Below, one piece after another: positions 1 through 7,673 of a stretch of DNA of 64,000 nt. This stretch comes from an uncultured bacterium. Lineage in GTDB: Bacteria > Bacteroidota > Bacteroidia > Bacteroidales > Bacteroidaceae. The first letter of the stretch is position 1; each line of letters starts with the position of its first letter. Made by a program: the position numbers and the translations under genes. The stretch lies in the NCBI GenBank assembly GCA_905215555.1, contig CAJMQU010000021.1, positions 11,011 to 75,010 on the forward strand. The letters are read 5' to 3'. A model generated the notes under the pieces. It searched no databases and was not told the origin of the DNA. It saw only the letters and a list, made by a program, of their open reading frames with translations.

Positions 1-631
1 ATCCCCGCAACAGCAGGAAACGGTCGAGATTGCAACGGCTCACCCCTATCGGTGCACGGAAAGCTACATATACCCGCAAGGAAAACAATATGCTGAATAT
101 GCCGCACAAGATAGAAAGGTATGCCACCATGCTGAAACCTTTGAGATAGAACATCCAGATTCCCACCCCTACTCCTGCCAGCATACCCAGGCGCGCAGCC
201 AGCGCAAAGCCCATGTTTCCGGCACTACGGCGTGAAGAAGCTGTAATATCAATGGCCACTGTGATACCTGCCGTCGTCGCTAATCCGAAAGCAGCCCCCT
301 GCACAACTGCAAGCAACAGCAGTTTCGGAAAAGTATCGACAAAAACATATCCCAAGGTTGCTCCCAACATCACGAATGTGGAATATACCAGTACGTGTTT
401 CCGCTTATATTCATCCCCCAGATATGCATGAAACGGCCCTACAAGAAACATCGCCGCTGCAAAGGCCAGAAACATGCTGCCCGCCTGTCCGGTAGAGATG
501 CCCAGTCGTGACACCATCACCGAAGGAAGTACCGGGAAAAGTGCATATATGGATGCAAAAAGCAGAAAATTGGCAAAACACATCCGCATAAAGCCCAGTG
601 ACCAAAGATTATCAATATTGCTCTTTCTCAT
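1..631 (-). CDS. MFS transporter, partial (C-terminus beyond window)
   Basis: Reading from the ATG at 629-631 gives an open frame to the window edge, about 210 residues. It starts MRKSNIDNLWSLGFMRMCFA and contains successive hydrophobic segments. Between TM2 and TM3 lies the loop GDEYKRKHV, which matches the MFS family's G-x3-D-R-x-G-R-K region (motif A) only loosely. The start lies inside the end of panB, so the two genes overlap by 20 bp and are probably translationally coupled. The product should be an inner-membrane secondary transporter of unknown substrate. The placement after panB could hint at a pantothenate-related or a merely co-transcribed function; I cannot tell which. The C-terminal half is missing from the window, so no subfamily is proposed. 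Confidence 0.85.
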   Translation of the reverse strand, partial: MRKSNIDNLWSLGFMRMCFANFLLFASIYALFPVLPSVMVSRLGISTGQAGSMFLAFAAAMFLVGPFHAYLGDEYKRKHVLVYSTFVMLGATLGYVFVDTFPKLLLLAVVQGAAFGLATTAGITVAIDITASSRRSAGNMGFALAARLGMLAGVGVGIWMFYLKGFSMVAYLSILCGIFSILFSLRVYVAFRAPIGVSRCNLDRFLLLRG

Positions 632-1433
632 TCGGGAAGTCTAAATTCTTCACATCGGATACATAACGGCTGATAGCATCGGTCATCACCGTATGCAGGT
701 CGGCATAACGGCGCAGAAAACGGGGACGGAAACCATTGTTCATGCCCAGCATATCCTGAATTACCAAAACCTGCCCGTCTACTCCGCTGCCGGCACCAAT
801 ACCGATAATAGGAATAGTAAGTTCGCTTGCCACACGTTGTGCCAGAGTAGCAGGGACTTTCTCCAATACGATGGCAAAACAGCCGGCTTCTTCCAACAAA
901 TGAGCATCACGTATCAGCTTATCAGCTTCCGCTTCGTCCTTCGCACGAACAGTGTAAGTACCATATTTATTGATAGATTGCGGCATCAGACCGAGGTGTC
1001 CCATGATGGGTATGCCAGCGCTGAGGATACGCTTCACTGTACCTATGATTTCTTCGCCACCTTCCAGTTTCAAGGCGTCTGCATGGCTCTCTTTCATGAT
1101 GCGGATGGCCGAAGCAAGACCTTCCAGTTCATTACCCTGGTAAGAGCCGAAGGGCATATCAACCACCACCATAGCGCGCTTCACACCACGGACTACGGAT
1201 TTGGCGTGATAAATCATTTGGTCGAGGGTGATGGGAAGAGTCGTTACATTACCCGCCATCACGTTACTGGCAGAATCGCCTACAAGAATAACATCCATGC
1301 CTGCACCATCCACAATCTGAGCCATAGTGTAGTCATAAGACGTCAGCATAGATATCTTTTCGCCTCTCTGTTTCATCTCTATCAGGCGATGAGTAGTCAC
1401 TTTACGAGTGTCATCTGAAATATAACCAGCCAT
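612..1433 (-). CDS. panB: 3-methyl-2-oxobutanoate hydroxymethyltransferase
   Basis: The 273-residue product has the usual length and blocks of PanB. These include MLTSYDYTMAQIVDGAGMD with the metal-binding VGDSASNV region near residues 49-58, VVDMPFGSYQ, KLEGGEE (catalytic/metal Glu) and PIMGHLGLMPQ. PanB transfers a hydroxymethyl group from methylenetetrahydrofolate to 2-oxoisovalerate, the first committed step of pantothenate and coenzyme A synthesis, in the cytoplasm. The start follows a -7 box at 1563-1570. Its 3' end overlaps the start of the MFS gene. Identity is secure from motif and length. Confidence 0.97.
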   Translation of the reverse strand: MAGYISDDTRKVTTHRLIEMKQRGEKISMLTSYDYTMAQIVDGAGMDVILVGDSASNVMAGNVTTLPITLDQMIYHAKSVVRGVKRAMVVVDMPFGSYQGNELEGLASAIRIMKESHADALKLEGGEEIIGTVKRILSAGIPIMGHLGLMPQSINKYGTYTVRAKDEAEADKLIRDAHLLEEAGCFAIVLEKVPATLAQRVASELTIPIIGIGAGSGVDGQVLVIQDMLGMNNGFRPRFLRRYADLHTVMTDAISRYVSDVKNLDFPNEKEQY

Positions 1434-1473
1434 ATTATTTTAGTTTTTAAGTTTTTGGGTTATCAATTGCTTT

Positions 1474-1556
1474 TTCACCACAGATTACGCTGATTGGCAC
1501 GGATTATAGAATATCATATAAATGATCTGTGTAAATCTGTGCAATCTGCTGTGAAA
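1474..1556. repeat. Imperfect inverted repeat built on CAGATT / AATCTG words
   Basis: The panB leader contains a left arm rich in CACAGATTACG and a right arm TGTGTAAATCTGTGCAATCTG, about 30 nt each, in inverted orientation. The same kind of word is common as a dispersed intergenic palindrome in Bacteroides genomes (from general knowledge). It could fold into a hairpin in the panB transcript. Confidence 0.55.
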
Positions 1557-1562
1557 TCGCCG

Positions 1563-1570
1563 CAAAGGTA
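1563..1570 (-). promoter_or_regulatory. -7 box of panB promoter
   Basis: On the minus strand this reads TACCTTTG, a full match to the Bacteroides -7 consensus TAnnTTTG. It gives a leader of roughly 120 nt before panB, in which the inverted repeat sits. The -33 TTG is not at an ideal distance. Confidence 0.6.
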
Positions 1571-1583
1571 TAACTTTTTCTCT

Positions 1584-2231
1584 TTACTTATGCAATTCTG
1601 TTAATTTATCGTAAGTGAACCCTTCAAAGTCATCCAGAATGTAATGACACAACGGGGCTATTTCTTCGCGTGAATTGGTTGTAGCCAGACCGACAACCGT
1701 AGCACCGGAGGCCATTCCGGCTTTCAAGCCATTGAAGGAGTCTTCGAAAACATAAGTTGTTTCCGGTGTGGTACCAAACACTTCCATACCGAGCAGGAAA
1801 CAATCCGGTGCAGGCTTGGAAGCGGTGAACATCTCTGCTGTAAGAATACGGTCGAACATATTTTTAATCTCCGGTTTAGCACGATATACCGCCTCCATCT
1901 TCTTATCGTTGGAGCTGGTTACTACAGCCATTCTGACATCGTTGCGGTGGAGATCAGCTATAAAAGCTTCTACACCCGGAATAAAATCGAAAGACATCTC
2001 TTGCTCAAACCGGTCGAGTCCGGCAGTGATTTCCTCCCGCTCTTTAGTCATACCGGGAAAGAAGGTATCATAAATATACATCAGGGTTTGTCCCTTTACG
2101 CGCTTCTCAAGATCTTCCATACCTAAGTAATCTACTCCCATTTTATGCCAGAAGATACTATACTGCGTCTCTGTATCGACAACCACACCGTCGAAGTCGA
2201 AAAGAACGGCAATGTTTTTTGTTTCAGCCAT
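1584..2231 (-). CDS. HAD-superfamily phosphatase / beta-phosphoglucomutase-like
   Basis: The 215-residue protein opens with the HAD motif I FDFDGVVVDTE (nucleophile and acid Asp). It has motif II VVTSS, a motif III Lys within TASKPAPDCFLLGME, and motif IV VFEDSFNGLKAG. The alpha-helical cap between motifs I and II fits subfamily I, as in beta-phosphoglucomutase and the small-molecule phosphatases. It should be a cytosolic Mg-dependent phosphohydrolase or phosphomutase acting on a small phosphorylated metabolite, which cannot be named from sequence. It is monocistronic and divergent from the MATE gene. Confidence 0.9.
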   Translation of the reverse strand: MAETKNIAVLFDFDGVVVDTETQYSIFWHKMGVDYLGMEDLEKRVKGQTLMYIYDTFFPGMTKEREEITAGLDRFEQEMSFDFIPGVEAFIADLHRNDVRMAVVTSSNDKKMEAVYRAKPEIKNMFDRILTAEMFTASKPAPDCFLLGMEVFGTTPETTYVFEDSFNGLKAGMASGATVVGLATTNSREEIAPLCHYILDDFEGFTYDKLTELHK

Positions 2232-2279
2232 ATAAACTTTCTTTTACCTTATAATGTTAATACCTTATGAATTACGGCA

Positions 2280-2326
2280 CAAAGGTCAGAATAATACTTG
2301 AACCGAGCAAATATTTCGTAACTTTG
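2280..2326. promoter_or_regulatory. Divergent -7 boxes for HAD (-) and MATE (+) genes
   Basis: On the minus strand 2280-2287 reads GACCTTTG, serving the HAD gene. On the plus strand 2319-2326 reads TAACTTTG, with a TTG at 2298-2300 as -33 element 18 bp upstream, serving the MATE gene at 2404. Confidence 0.6.
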
Positions 2327-2403
2327 CTGCAAATACAGATACGCGGACGGCACGAACCGGAGCGGACGAACGCGGATTCATTACTTTCTTTAGATTAATA
2401 GTT

Positions 2404-3753
2404 ATGGATAATAACCCTTACATATTAGGTACCGAACGTATAGGTAAATTGCTGTTACAGTACTCTATCCCCGCCATCATCGGTATGACGATTACTTCGC
2501 TGTACAACATCATCGATAGTATTTTCATCGGTCACGGCGTAGGAGCAATGGGTATTGCCGGGTTGGCAATCACTTTCCCGTTGATGAACCTTGTGGTAGC
2601 ATTCTGTACATTGGTGTCGGCGGGCGGTTCCACCATTTCCTCTATCCGTCTGGGGCAAAAAGACCTGGACGGGGCGACTGAAGTACTGGGAAACACACTG
2701 ATGTTTTGCCTGATTAACGCAGTCGTATTCGGCGGACTTTCCTTCTTGTTTCTGGATGACATATTAAGATTTTTCGGTGCAAGCCGGGACACATTGCCTT
2801 ATGCGCGTGATTTCATGCAAATCATTCTGGCAGGAACACCCATTACTTATACAATGATCGGACTGAACAACATCATGCGTGCCACGGGATATCCCAAGAA
2901 AGCGATGCTGACATCTATGGTGACCGTGGTTTGCAACATCATTCTCGCTCCTATCTTTATTTTCCACTTCGACTGGGGAATACGCGGAGCAGCCACGGCA
3001 ACAGTTATTTCACAGTTCATCGGTATGGTATGGGTGGTGAAACACTTCATCGACAAAGACAGTTTCGTTCGTTTCCGTCCGGACTTCTGGAAGTTGAAAA
3101 GACGCATCATCAGCAGTATCTTCTCCATTGGTATGTCTCCATTCCTGATGAATGTATGCGCCTGCGTTATTGTTATTATCATCAACAATTCACTGCAACG
3201 CCACGGAGGCGATATGGCTATCGGAGCTTACGGCATTATCAACCGCTTGCTTACGCTTTATATAATGATTGTATTGGGACTGACTATGGGTATGCAGCCT
3301 ATCGTGGGTTACAATTACGGTGCACAGAAACATGACCGCGTGAAACAGACATTGAAACTCAGCATCCTGACGGGTGTCTGCATCACCAGCAGCGGATTCC
3401 TGATCTGCGAATTGTTTCCGTATGCCGTTTCCGCTATCTTCACAAATGATAATGAATTAATTGATATCGCCTCACGGGGAGTACGTATCTGTGTACTGAT
3501 GTTCCCGTTGGTAGGTGCACAGATCGTTATCGGCAACTTTTTTCAGAGTATCGGGAAAGCGAAAATCAGTATTTTCCTTTCGCTCACCCGGCAACTGCTG
3601 TATTTGCTTCCCGGTCTGATTTTCTTCCCCCGATTCATCGGACTTGACGGTATATGGACCAGTATGCCGGTAGCTGACTTCTTTGCTTTTGTGACGGCTC
3701 TTATTGTGCTGTGCACATATATCCGGAAGAAAAACAAGGAGAGTATCGCGTAA
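2404..3753 (+). CDS. MATE family efflux transporter
   Basis: The 449-residue protein has about 12 hydrophobic segments. It shows the duplicated MATE layout, with the N-terminal lobe starting LGTERIGKLLLQYSIPAIIGM and the second lobe beginning near residue 230. Recognisable features are NIIDSIFIGHGVGAMGIAGL and the second-lobe block QPIVGYNYGAQ. MATE proteins export cationic drugs or metabolites in exchange for Na+ or H+ across the inner membrane. The substrate is unknown. The gene has its own promoter and is followed by a GGTGTAGC-type hairpin. Confidence 0.93.
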   Translation: MDNNPYILGTERIGKLLLQYSIPAIIGMTITSLYNIIDSIFIGHGVGAMGIAGLAITFPLMNLVVAFCTLVSAGGSTISSIRLGQKDLDGATEVLGNTLMFCLINAVVFGGLSFLFLDDILRFFGASRDTLPYARDFMQIILAGTPITYTMIGLNNIMRATGYPKKAMLTSMVTVVCNIILAPIFIFHFDWGIRGAATATVISQFIGMVWVVKHFIDKDSFVRFRPDFWKLKRRIISSIFSIGMSPFLMNVCACVIVIIINNSLQRHGGDMAIGAYGIINRLLTLYIMIVLGLTMGMQPIVGYNYGAQKHDRVKQTLKLSILTGVCITSSGFLICELFPYAVSAIFTNDNELIDIASRGVRICVLMFPLVGAQIVIGNFFQSIGKAKISIFLSLTRQLLYLLPGLIFFPRFIGLDGIWTSMPVADFFAFVTALIVLCTYIRKKNKESIA

Positions 3754-3796
3754 GTAATTTGCACCATTCTATCAGAGGGCGTAACCTTCAACGAAG

Positions 3797-3880
3797 AAAG
3801 GTGTAGCCTTAAGTAGTAAAGGGCTACACCATCCTAACCAAAGGGTGTAGCTATCCGACCCGGAAGGCTACACCATTTTT
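3797..3880 (+). terminator. GGCTACACC/GGTGTAGC hairpin cluster, likely terminator of the MATE gene
   Basis: Copies of GGTGTAGC and its complement GCTACACC alternate here: 3800-3807, 3822-3830, 3844-3851 and 3867-3874. The last pair can form a stem with a 15-nt loop followed by ATTTTTA. The same elements recur at 38266-38340, where the hairpin is followed by seven T. Confidence 0.6.
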
Positions 3881-3929
3881 ATTATGCCCTACAGATATCT
3901 GTCGGCAAGGTAAAAGTGATAAAATGAAC

Positions 3930-4557
3930 TTATTCGCTTTTGATGCTTTGTACGGGATTTTCATTAGCTATATGCCAAGCCTTGAAAATAACCAAAAGCA
4001 CTATAAGCGCCAACAATACCACGCACAGTGATATCCATCATTTTACCCATAGAAAGAGTCTTACCCACCGGTTCTTCGTCACCGAAGAGTTCGCGTGCCT
4101 TACTTTGTGAAAGGAAAGCGTACAAAGGGGTACCCAGTTCCTTCGGATCACCGCGTAATACGTCAAGTCCGATAGTATGGAAGAAGAGTGTATCTGCAAA
4201 CATCGGCTGAACATCGTCCAGTTTTTTATCATCGATATAAAATTCAGGCTGATAAAAATTGACCGAAAGACTGGCAGACTCTATCAAGTCGGGCAATGCT
4301 TCCCCAAGGTCGGCGGCAGCAGGGCGAAAGGTGCTGTAATCATACTCCTTATCGGGAATACCGTCCTTCACCCGTCGGCAGCGCATCAAGGCCACGCACT
4401 CCGGATCTTTATAAAAATTCTCGTAACTCAGTTCGTAGGCTATCTGCGAAAAAAGTAGGATACCTATCAGCAGCCCCAGCGTCAAAGACATCAACTTAAT
4501 GAAATTGCTGCCCCGCCCGCGAAGCAAAATCTGAATAGTATAATAAATTTGTCTCAT
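3930..4557 (-). pseudogene. FtsX-type ABC permease, internally deleted pseudogene
   Basis: The intact first part (about 175 residues, MRQIYYTIQILLRGRGSNF onward) is collinear with the N-terminus of the 769-residue permease upstream: one TM helix plus the start of the periplasmic MacB_PCD domain. After GIVG the reading frame ends early at 3964. A second frame immediately downstream, ending at 3930, reads LALIVLLVIFKAWHIANENP and then VQSIKSE. That is the exact C-terminal tail of these permeases. About 1.7 kb has therefore been lost between the ends, and the two ends are joined out of frame. No functional permease is expected. It was the fourth and last gene of the operon. Confidence 0.9.
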
Positions 4558-4576
4558 AATTTCTCTTGTTCCTTAT

Positions 4577-6886
4577 TTATTCGCTCTTGATACTGTTCAC
4601 CGGATTCTCATTGGCAATCTTCCAGGATTTCCAGATGACGCAAGCAACAATAATAATCAGAATGGCCAGTGCTATCAGCACATATACAATCCAGGAAAGC
4701 GGTACTTGCGTGGCAAACTGTTCCATCCACATTCCATTGACATACCACGATGCGAGTGTACCGATGATGACGGCAGGCGCAGCTACATAAAGTATATCTT
4801 TAGAAAGCAACTCCAATATACTTATGGACTCCGCTCCGTTCACTTTACGGATGGCAATCTCCTTCGAACGGCGGCGTACCTCGTCCGTAGTGTAACCTAT
4901 CAACCCCATCAGCATGATAAAGAACATCGTCACTGCTGCCAATATAGTGGCATTACTGAACACACGCACAGGATTATATTCCCGCAGTATCTGCTGCTCC
5001 ATCCCCTCAAAATCTATTGTCTTGTCCGGATATGCCTCGGCGACGTCTTTATTGAGCCGCCGCAGGTTATCGGCGAAAGGTTCTTTAAGGCGCACGTGGA
5101 CTGTATTACCAAAAGTACGGGTATAACCGAAGATTATGACATCCTGCGGTTCGTAAAAGGAACCAATGTGGAAATCTTTCAATACGCCTACCACTTTATA
5201 GTTTTTACCTTCCATACGCAACGGATGGTTCAGGGCTTTATTTCCCCAGCGCATCCGCTCTGCAAAAGCTTCGTTCACAACTATTTCATCTGTGGCGCGT
5301 GCAGGACGCCCCTCCTTCAAGGTCATACCCATCATTTTGAAATAATCTTCGGGAGCACGACTGGTGCGGGTTGAAAAGAGAGATTGTCCGCCCTCGCCCT
5401 CAACCATCGAGCCGCTGTAGCTCCTGACAGGGCTACTGATGGCACAAGACACCTCTTCTACATAAGGTAGTCCGCGGAAAAAGTGTAATGCGGATTCACT
5501 TTCCTCATCTTTACCGAAATAAGCGTTAGCCGAGGCTACGCGATGTGGATCGTAACCCATATCCTTATCTTTCACATAATTGTATTGCGCCATCACCACG
5601 TACATCAGTCCACAGATGAAAGCTACACCTGAAAACTGGACAAAAAGCAACGGACATTTCCAACCTTTCTTTCCTTCCGTATAGCGGCGGAACACCTGAG
5701 ACACGGGAATTCGGGCAAATAAACGGCCGGGCAACACGCCACCTAGGATGAACAAGGCAAGTACCACGGCGAGCGGCACCCAGATACGGTTCAGCGCAAA
5801 AAGTACACTCAACTTGGCGGCAGTGGTGTCTTCGATGAACTCCCGGAAGTTCAGTAATATCAGTCCCATCAGCATCAAAGCAAGCACAATGATAATGCCC
5901 GTCTCCAGCAGGAACATAAGAAACACTGTGCCTCCGCTTGCGCCGCTGCACTTATGCACCCCCACCGCTTTGGCACGATAAGTAAGCGAGGAAACGGATA
6001 TCAGCACATAGTTCAGTGCTGCAATAATGAGGATAGCAAGGGCAAGGACGCTCATGATGAAGTCCATACGCTTCACCTGGTCTTCGTTACGATACACGTC
6101 GCGGATAGGTTTTACAAAGGCAGTGTAGCCGTAAGCTTTCTTGTCCTCTTCCGGACGGTACTTCTGAATCAGCGCATCGAGACGGGCGTTCACTACTCCT
6201 TTGTCGGCTCCGGGACGGAAGCGGATATATTCATAATAACTGTCGCCACCGCGCCAGGAATAGTTGCCCCAGCCCCGATTCCAACCTGTGGGCATAGACA
6301 CAACACCTTCGGGGCGCATCGTGGCATTGTCCGGCAGATCCACGTAGGTGCCTTTCACGGTGAACTGCATTTCCTTGTCGTAGCTCAGCACCTTCCCGAT
6401 AGGGTCTTCGTCACCGAATATCTTCTTCGCCAGCCGGGCAGACAAGAAGATAACATCCTGCTGCATCAACTCTTTTTCCGGATTTCCACTCAACACCTCA
6501 ATACCCATAGTACGGAAGAAAAGCGAATCGGCCAGCAATGTCCGGGCATCAAAACGGACGGTACCATTATATAAAGGTGCGCCCAAGAAGTAAGCAACAC
6601 TAGTGGCAGCCTCTACTTCCTGCGGGAAATTTTCAAGAATAGCCCCCGCTACCGGACCGCAGTTCTGTTTCTGCGGTTTGAATTGTTCACCATTGGCTGT
6701 GAAGATGGAAAATATCTGATATAGATTATTGTAATCTTTATAGCACGTGTCGTAACTTTGTTCGAAGGCTACACGGGCAAACAGCAAGATACTCATTGTT
6801 AATCCCAATCCGAGGGAAACGATTTTGATGATGTTCGAGCCACGTCCACGCAGCAACGTTTGTATGACGTAATAGATTTGTTTCAT
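4577..6886 (-). CDS. ABC transporter permease, MacB/FtsX type
   Basis: This 769-residue protein has the four-TM FtsX layout duplicated. TM1 is near residues 20-40, followed by a periplasmic MacB_PCD domain. Then come a TM group around 275-420, a second periplasmic part, and the last TM group with the conserved RRRSKEIAIRKVNGAES block (about 665-685). It ends in IANENPVNSIKSE like its two paralogues. Such permeases do not move a solute across the inner membrane directly. They drive periplasmic efflux or lipoprotein/peptide release using an ATPase, here the one encoded just upstream. It sits 58 bp downstream of that ATPase gene in the sigma-54 operon. Confidence 0.92.
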   Translation of the reverse strand: MKQIYYVIQTLLRGRGSNIIKIVSLGLGLTMSILLFARVAFEQSYDTCYKDYNNLYQIFSIFTANGEQFKPQKQNCGPVAGAILENFPQEVEAATSVAYFLGAPLYNGTVRFDARTLLADSLFFRTMGIEVLSGNPEKELMQQDVIFLSARLAKKIFGDEDPIGKVLSYDKEMQFTVKGTYVDLPDNATMRPEGVVSMPTGWNRGWGNYSWRGGDSYYEYIRFRPGADKGVVNARLDALIQKYRPEEDKKAYGYTAFVKPIRDVYRNEDQVKRMDFIMSVLALAILIIAALNYVLISVSSLTYRAKAVGVHKCSGASGGTVFLMFLLETGIIIVLALMLMGLILLNFREFIEDTTAAKLSVLFALNRIWVPLAVVLALFILGGVLPGRLFARIPVSQVFRRYTEGKKGWKCPLLFVQFSGVAFICGLMYVVMAQYNYVKDKDMGYDPHRVASANAYFGKDEESESALHFFRGLPYVEEVSCAISSPVRSYSGSMVEGEGGQSLFSTRTSRAPEDYFKMMGMTLKEGRPARATDEIVVNEAFAERMRWGNKALNHPLRMEGKNYKVVGVLKDFHIGSFYEPQDVIIFGYTRTFGNTVHVRLKEPFADNLRRLNKDVAEAYPDKTIDFEGMEQQILREYNPVRVFSNATILAAVTMFFIMLMGLIGYTTDEVRRRSKEIAIRKVNGAESISILELLSKDILYVAAPAVIIGTLASWYVNGMWMEQFATQVPLSWIVYVLIALAILIIIVACVIWKSWKIANENPVNSIKSE

Positions 6887-6944
6887 TGTACTTTTCTGTT
6901 AATTCATTGCTCCATCAATGTTCATAAGAGAATTCTTTGTTTCC

Positions 6945-7631
6945 TTATAACATCTCTGGTGCCGTAACACTTGCCACAACACTACCGTCGAAAAGATGCA
7001 CGGTGCGGTGGGCGAAACTTGCATCATGTTGTGAGTGCGTCACCATGATGATAGTGGTTCCTTCCCGGTTCAGTTCCGTCAGCAGATTCATCACTTCCGC
7101 ACCATTCTTGGAGTCCAGATTACCGGTCGGCTCATCAGCAAGTATCAGCTTCGGATTAGTAACTACCGCACGGGCAATAGCCACACGCTGTTGCTGACCA
7201 CCGGAAAGCTGTTGGGGAAAATGCTTGGCACGGTGGCTGATATTCATACGTTTCAAAATATCTTCCACCATCCGGCGACGTTCAGAAGCCTTGATGCCGA
7301 GATAAGTCAAAGGTAGTTCCACGTTCTCATATACATTCAGTTCATCTATCAGATTAAAGCTCTGAAAGACAAAGCCCAATTTACCCTTACGGACGCGGGT
7401 ACGTTCCTTTTCCTTCAAATCGCCGACTTCCTGTCCCAGAAGTTTATATGAGCCTTCCGTCGGATTATCCAGTAGTCCCAAAATATTCAACAGGGTGGAT
7501 TTTCCACAACCTGACGGTCCCATGATGGCTACAAACTCGCCTTCTTTCACTTCGAGGTTCACATGGTTCAACGCTACTGTTTCCACTTCCGTTGTACGGA
7601 ATACTTTGCTGATGTCATTAATTTCAATCAT
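6945..7631 (-). CDS. ABC transporter ATP-binding protein, LolD/MacB type
   Basis: The 228-residue ATPase has Walker A GPSGCGKST (about 39-47), the Q-loop in FVFQSFNLID, signature LSGGQQQR, Walker B LILADEP, and the H-loop VTHS. Length and sequence match the LolD/MacB/FtsE group that energises FtsX-type permeases. It lies between two such permeases, so one ATPase probably serves both. It starts with MIEINDISKVF 42 bp after the upstream permease stop. Confidence 0.96.
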   Translation of the reverse strand: MIEINDISKVFRTTEVETVALNHVNLEVKEGEFVAIMGPSGCGKSTLLNILGLLDNPTEGSYKLLGQEVGDLKEKERTRVRKGKLGFVFQSFNLIDELNVYENVELPLTYLGIKASERRRMVEDILKRMNISHRAKHFPQQLSGGQQQRVAIARAVVTNPKLILADEPTGNLDSKNGAEVMNLLTELNREGTTIIMVTHSQHDASFAHRTVHLFDGSVVASVTAPEML

Positions 7632-7673
7632 AATACTGTGTAATTATAAGTTATTATACTAATTTTCTTTACT

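Noticed and set aside
693..1418. 241-codon plus-strand frame
   Set aside because: Antisense shadow of panB, with no ribosome site or family pattern.
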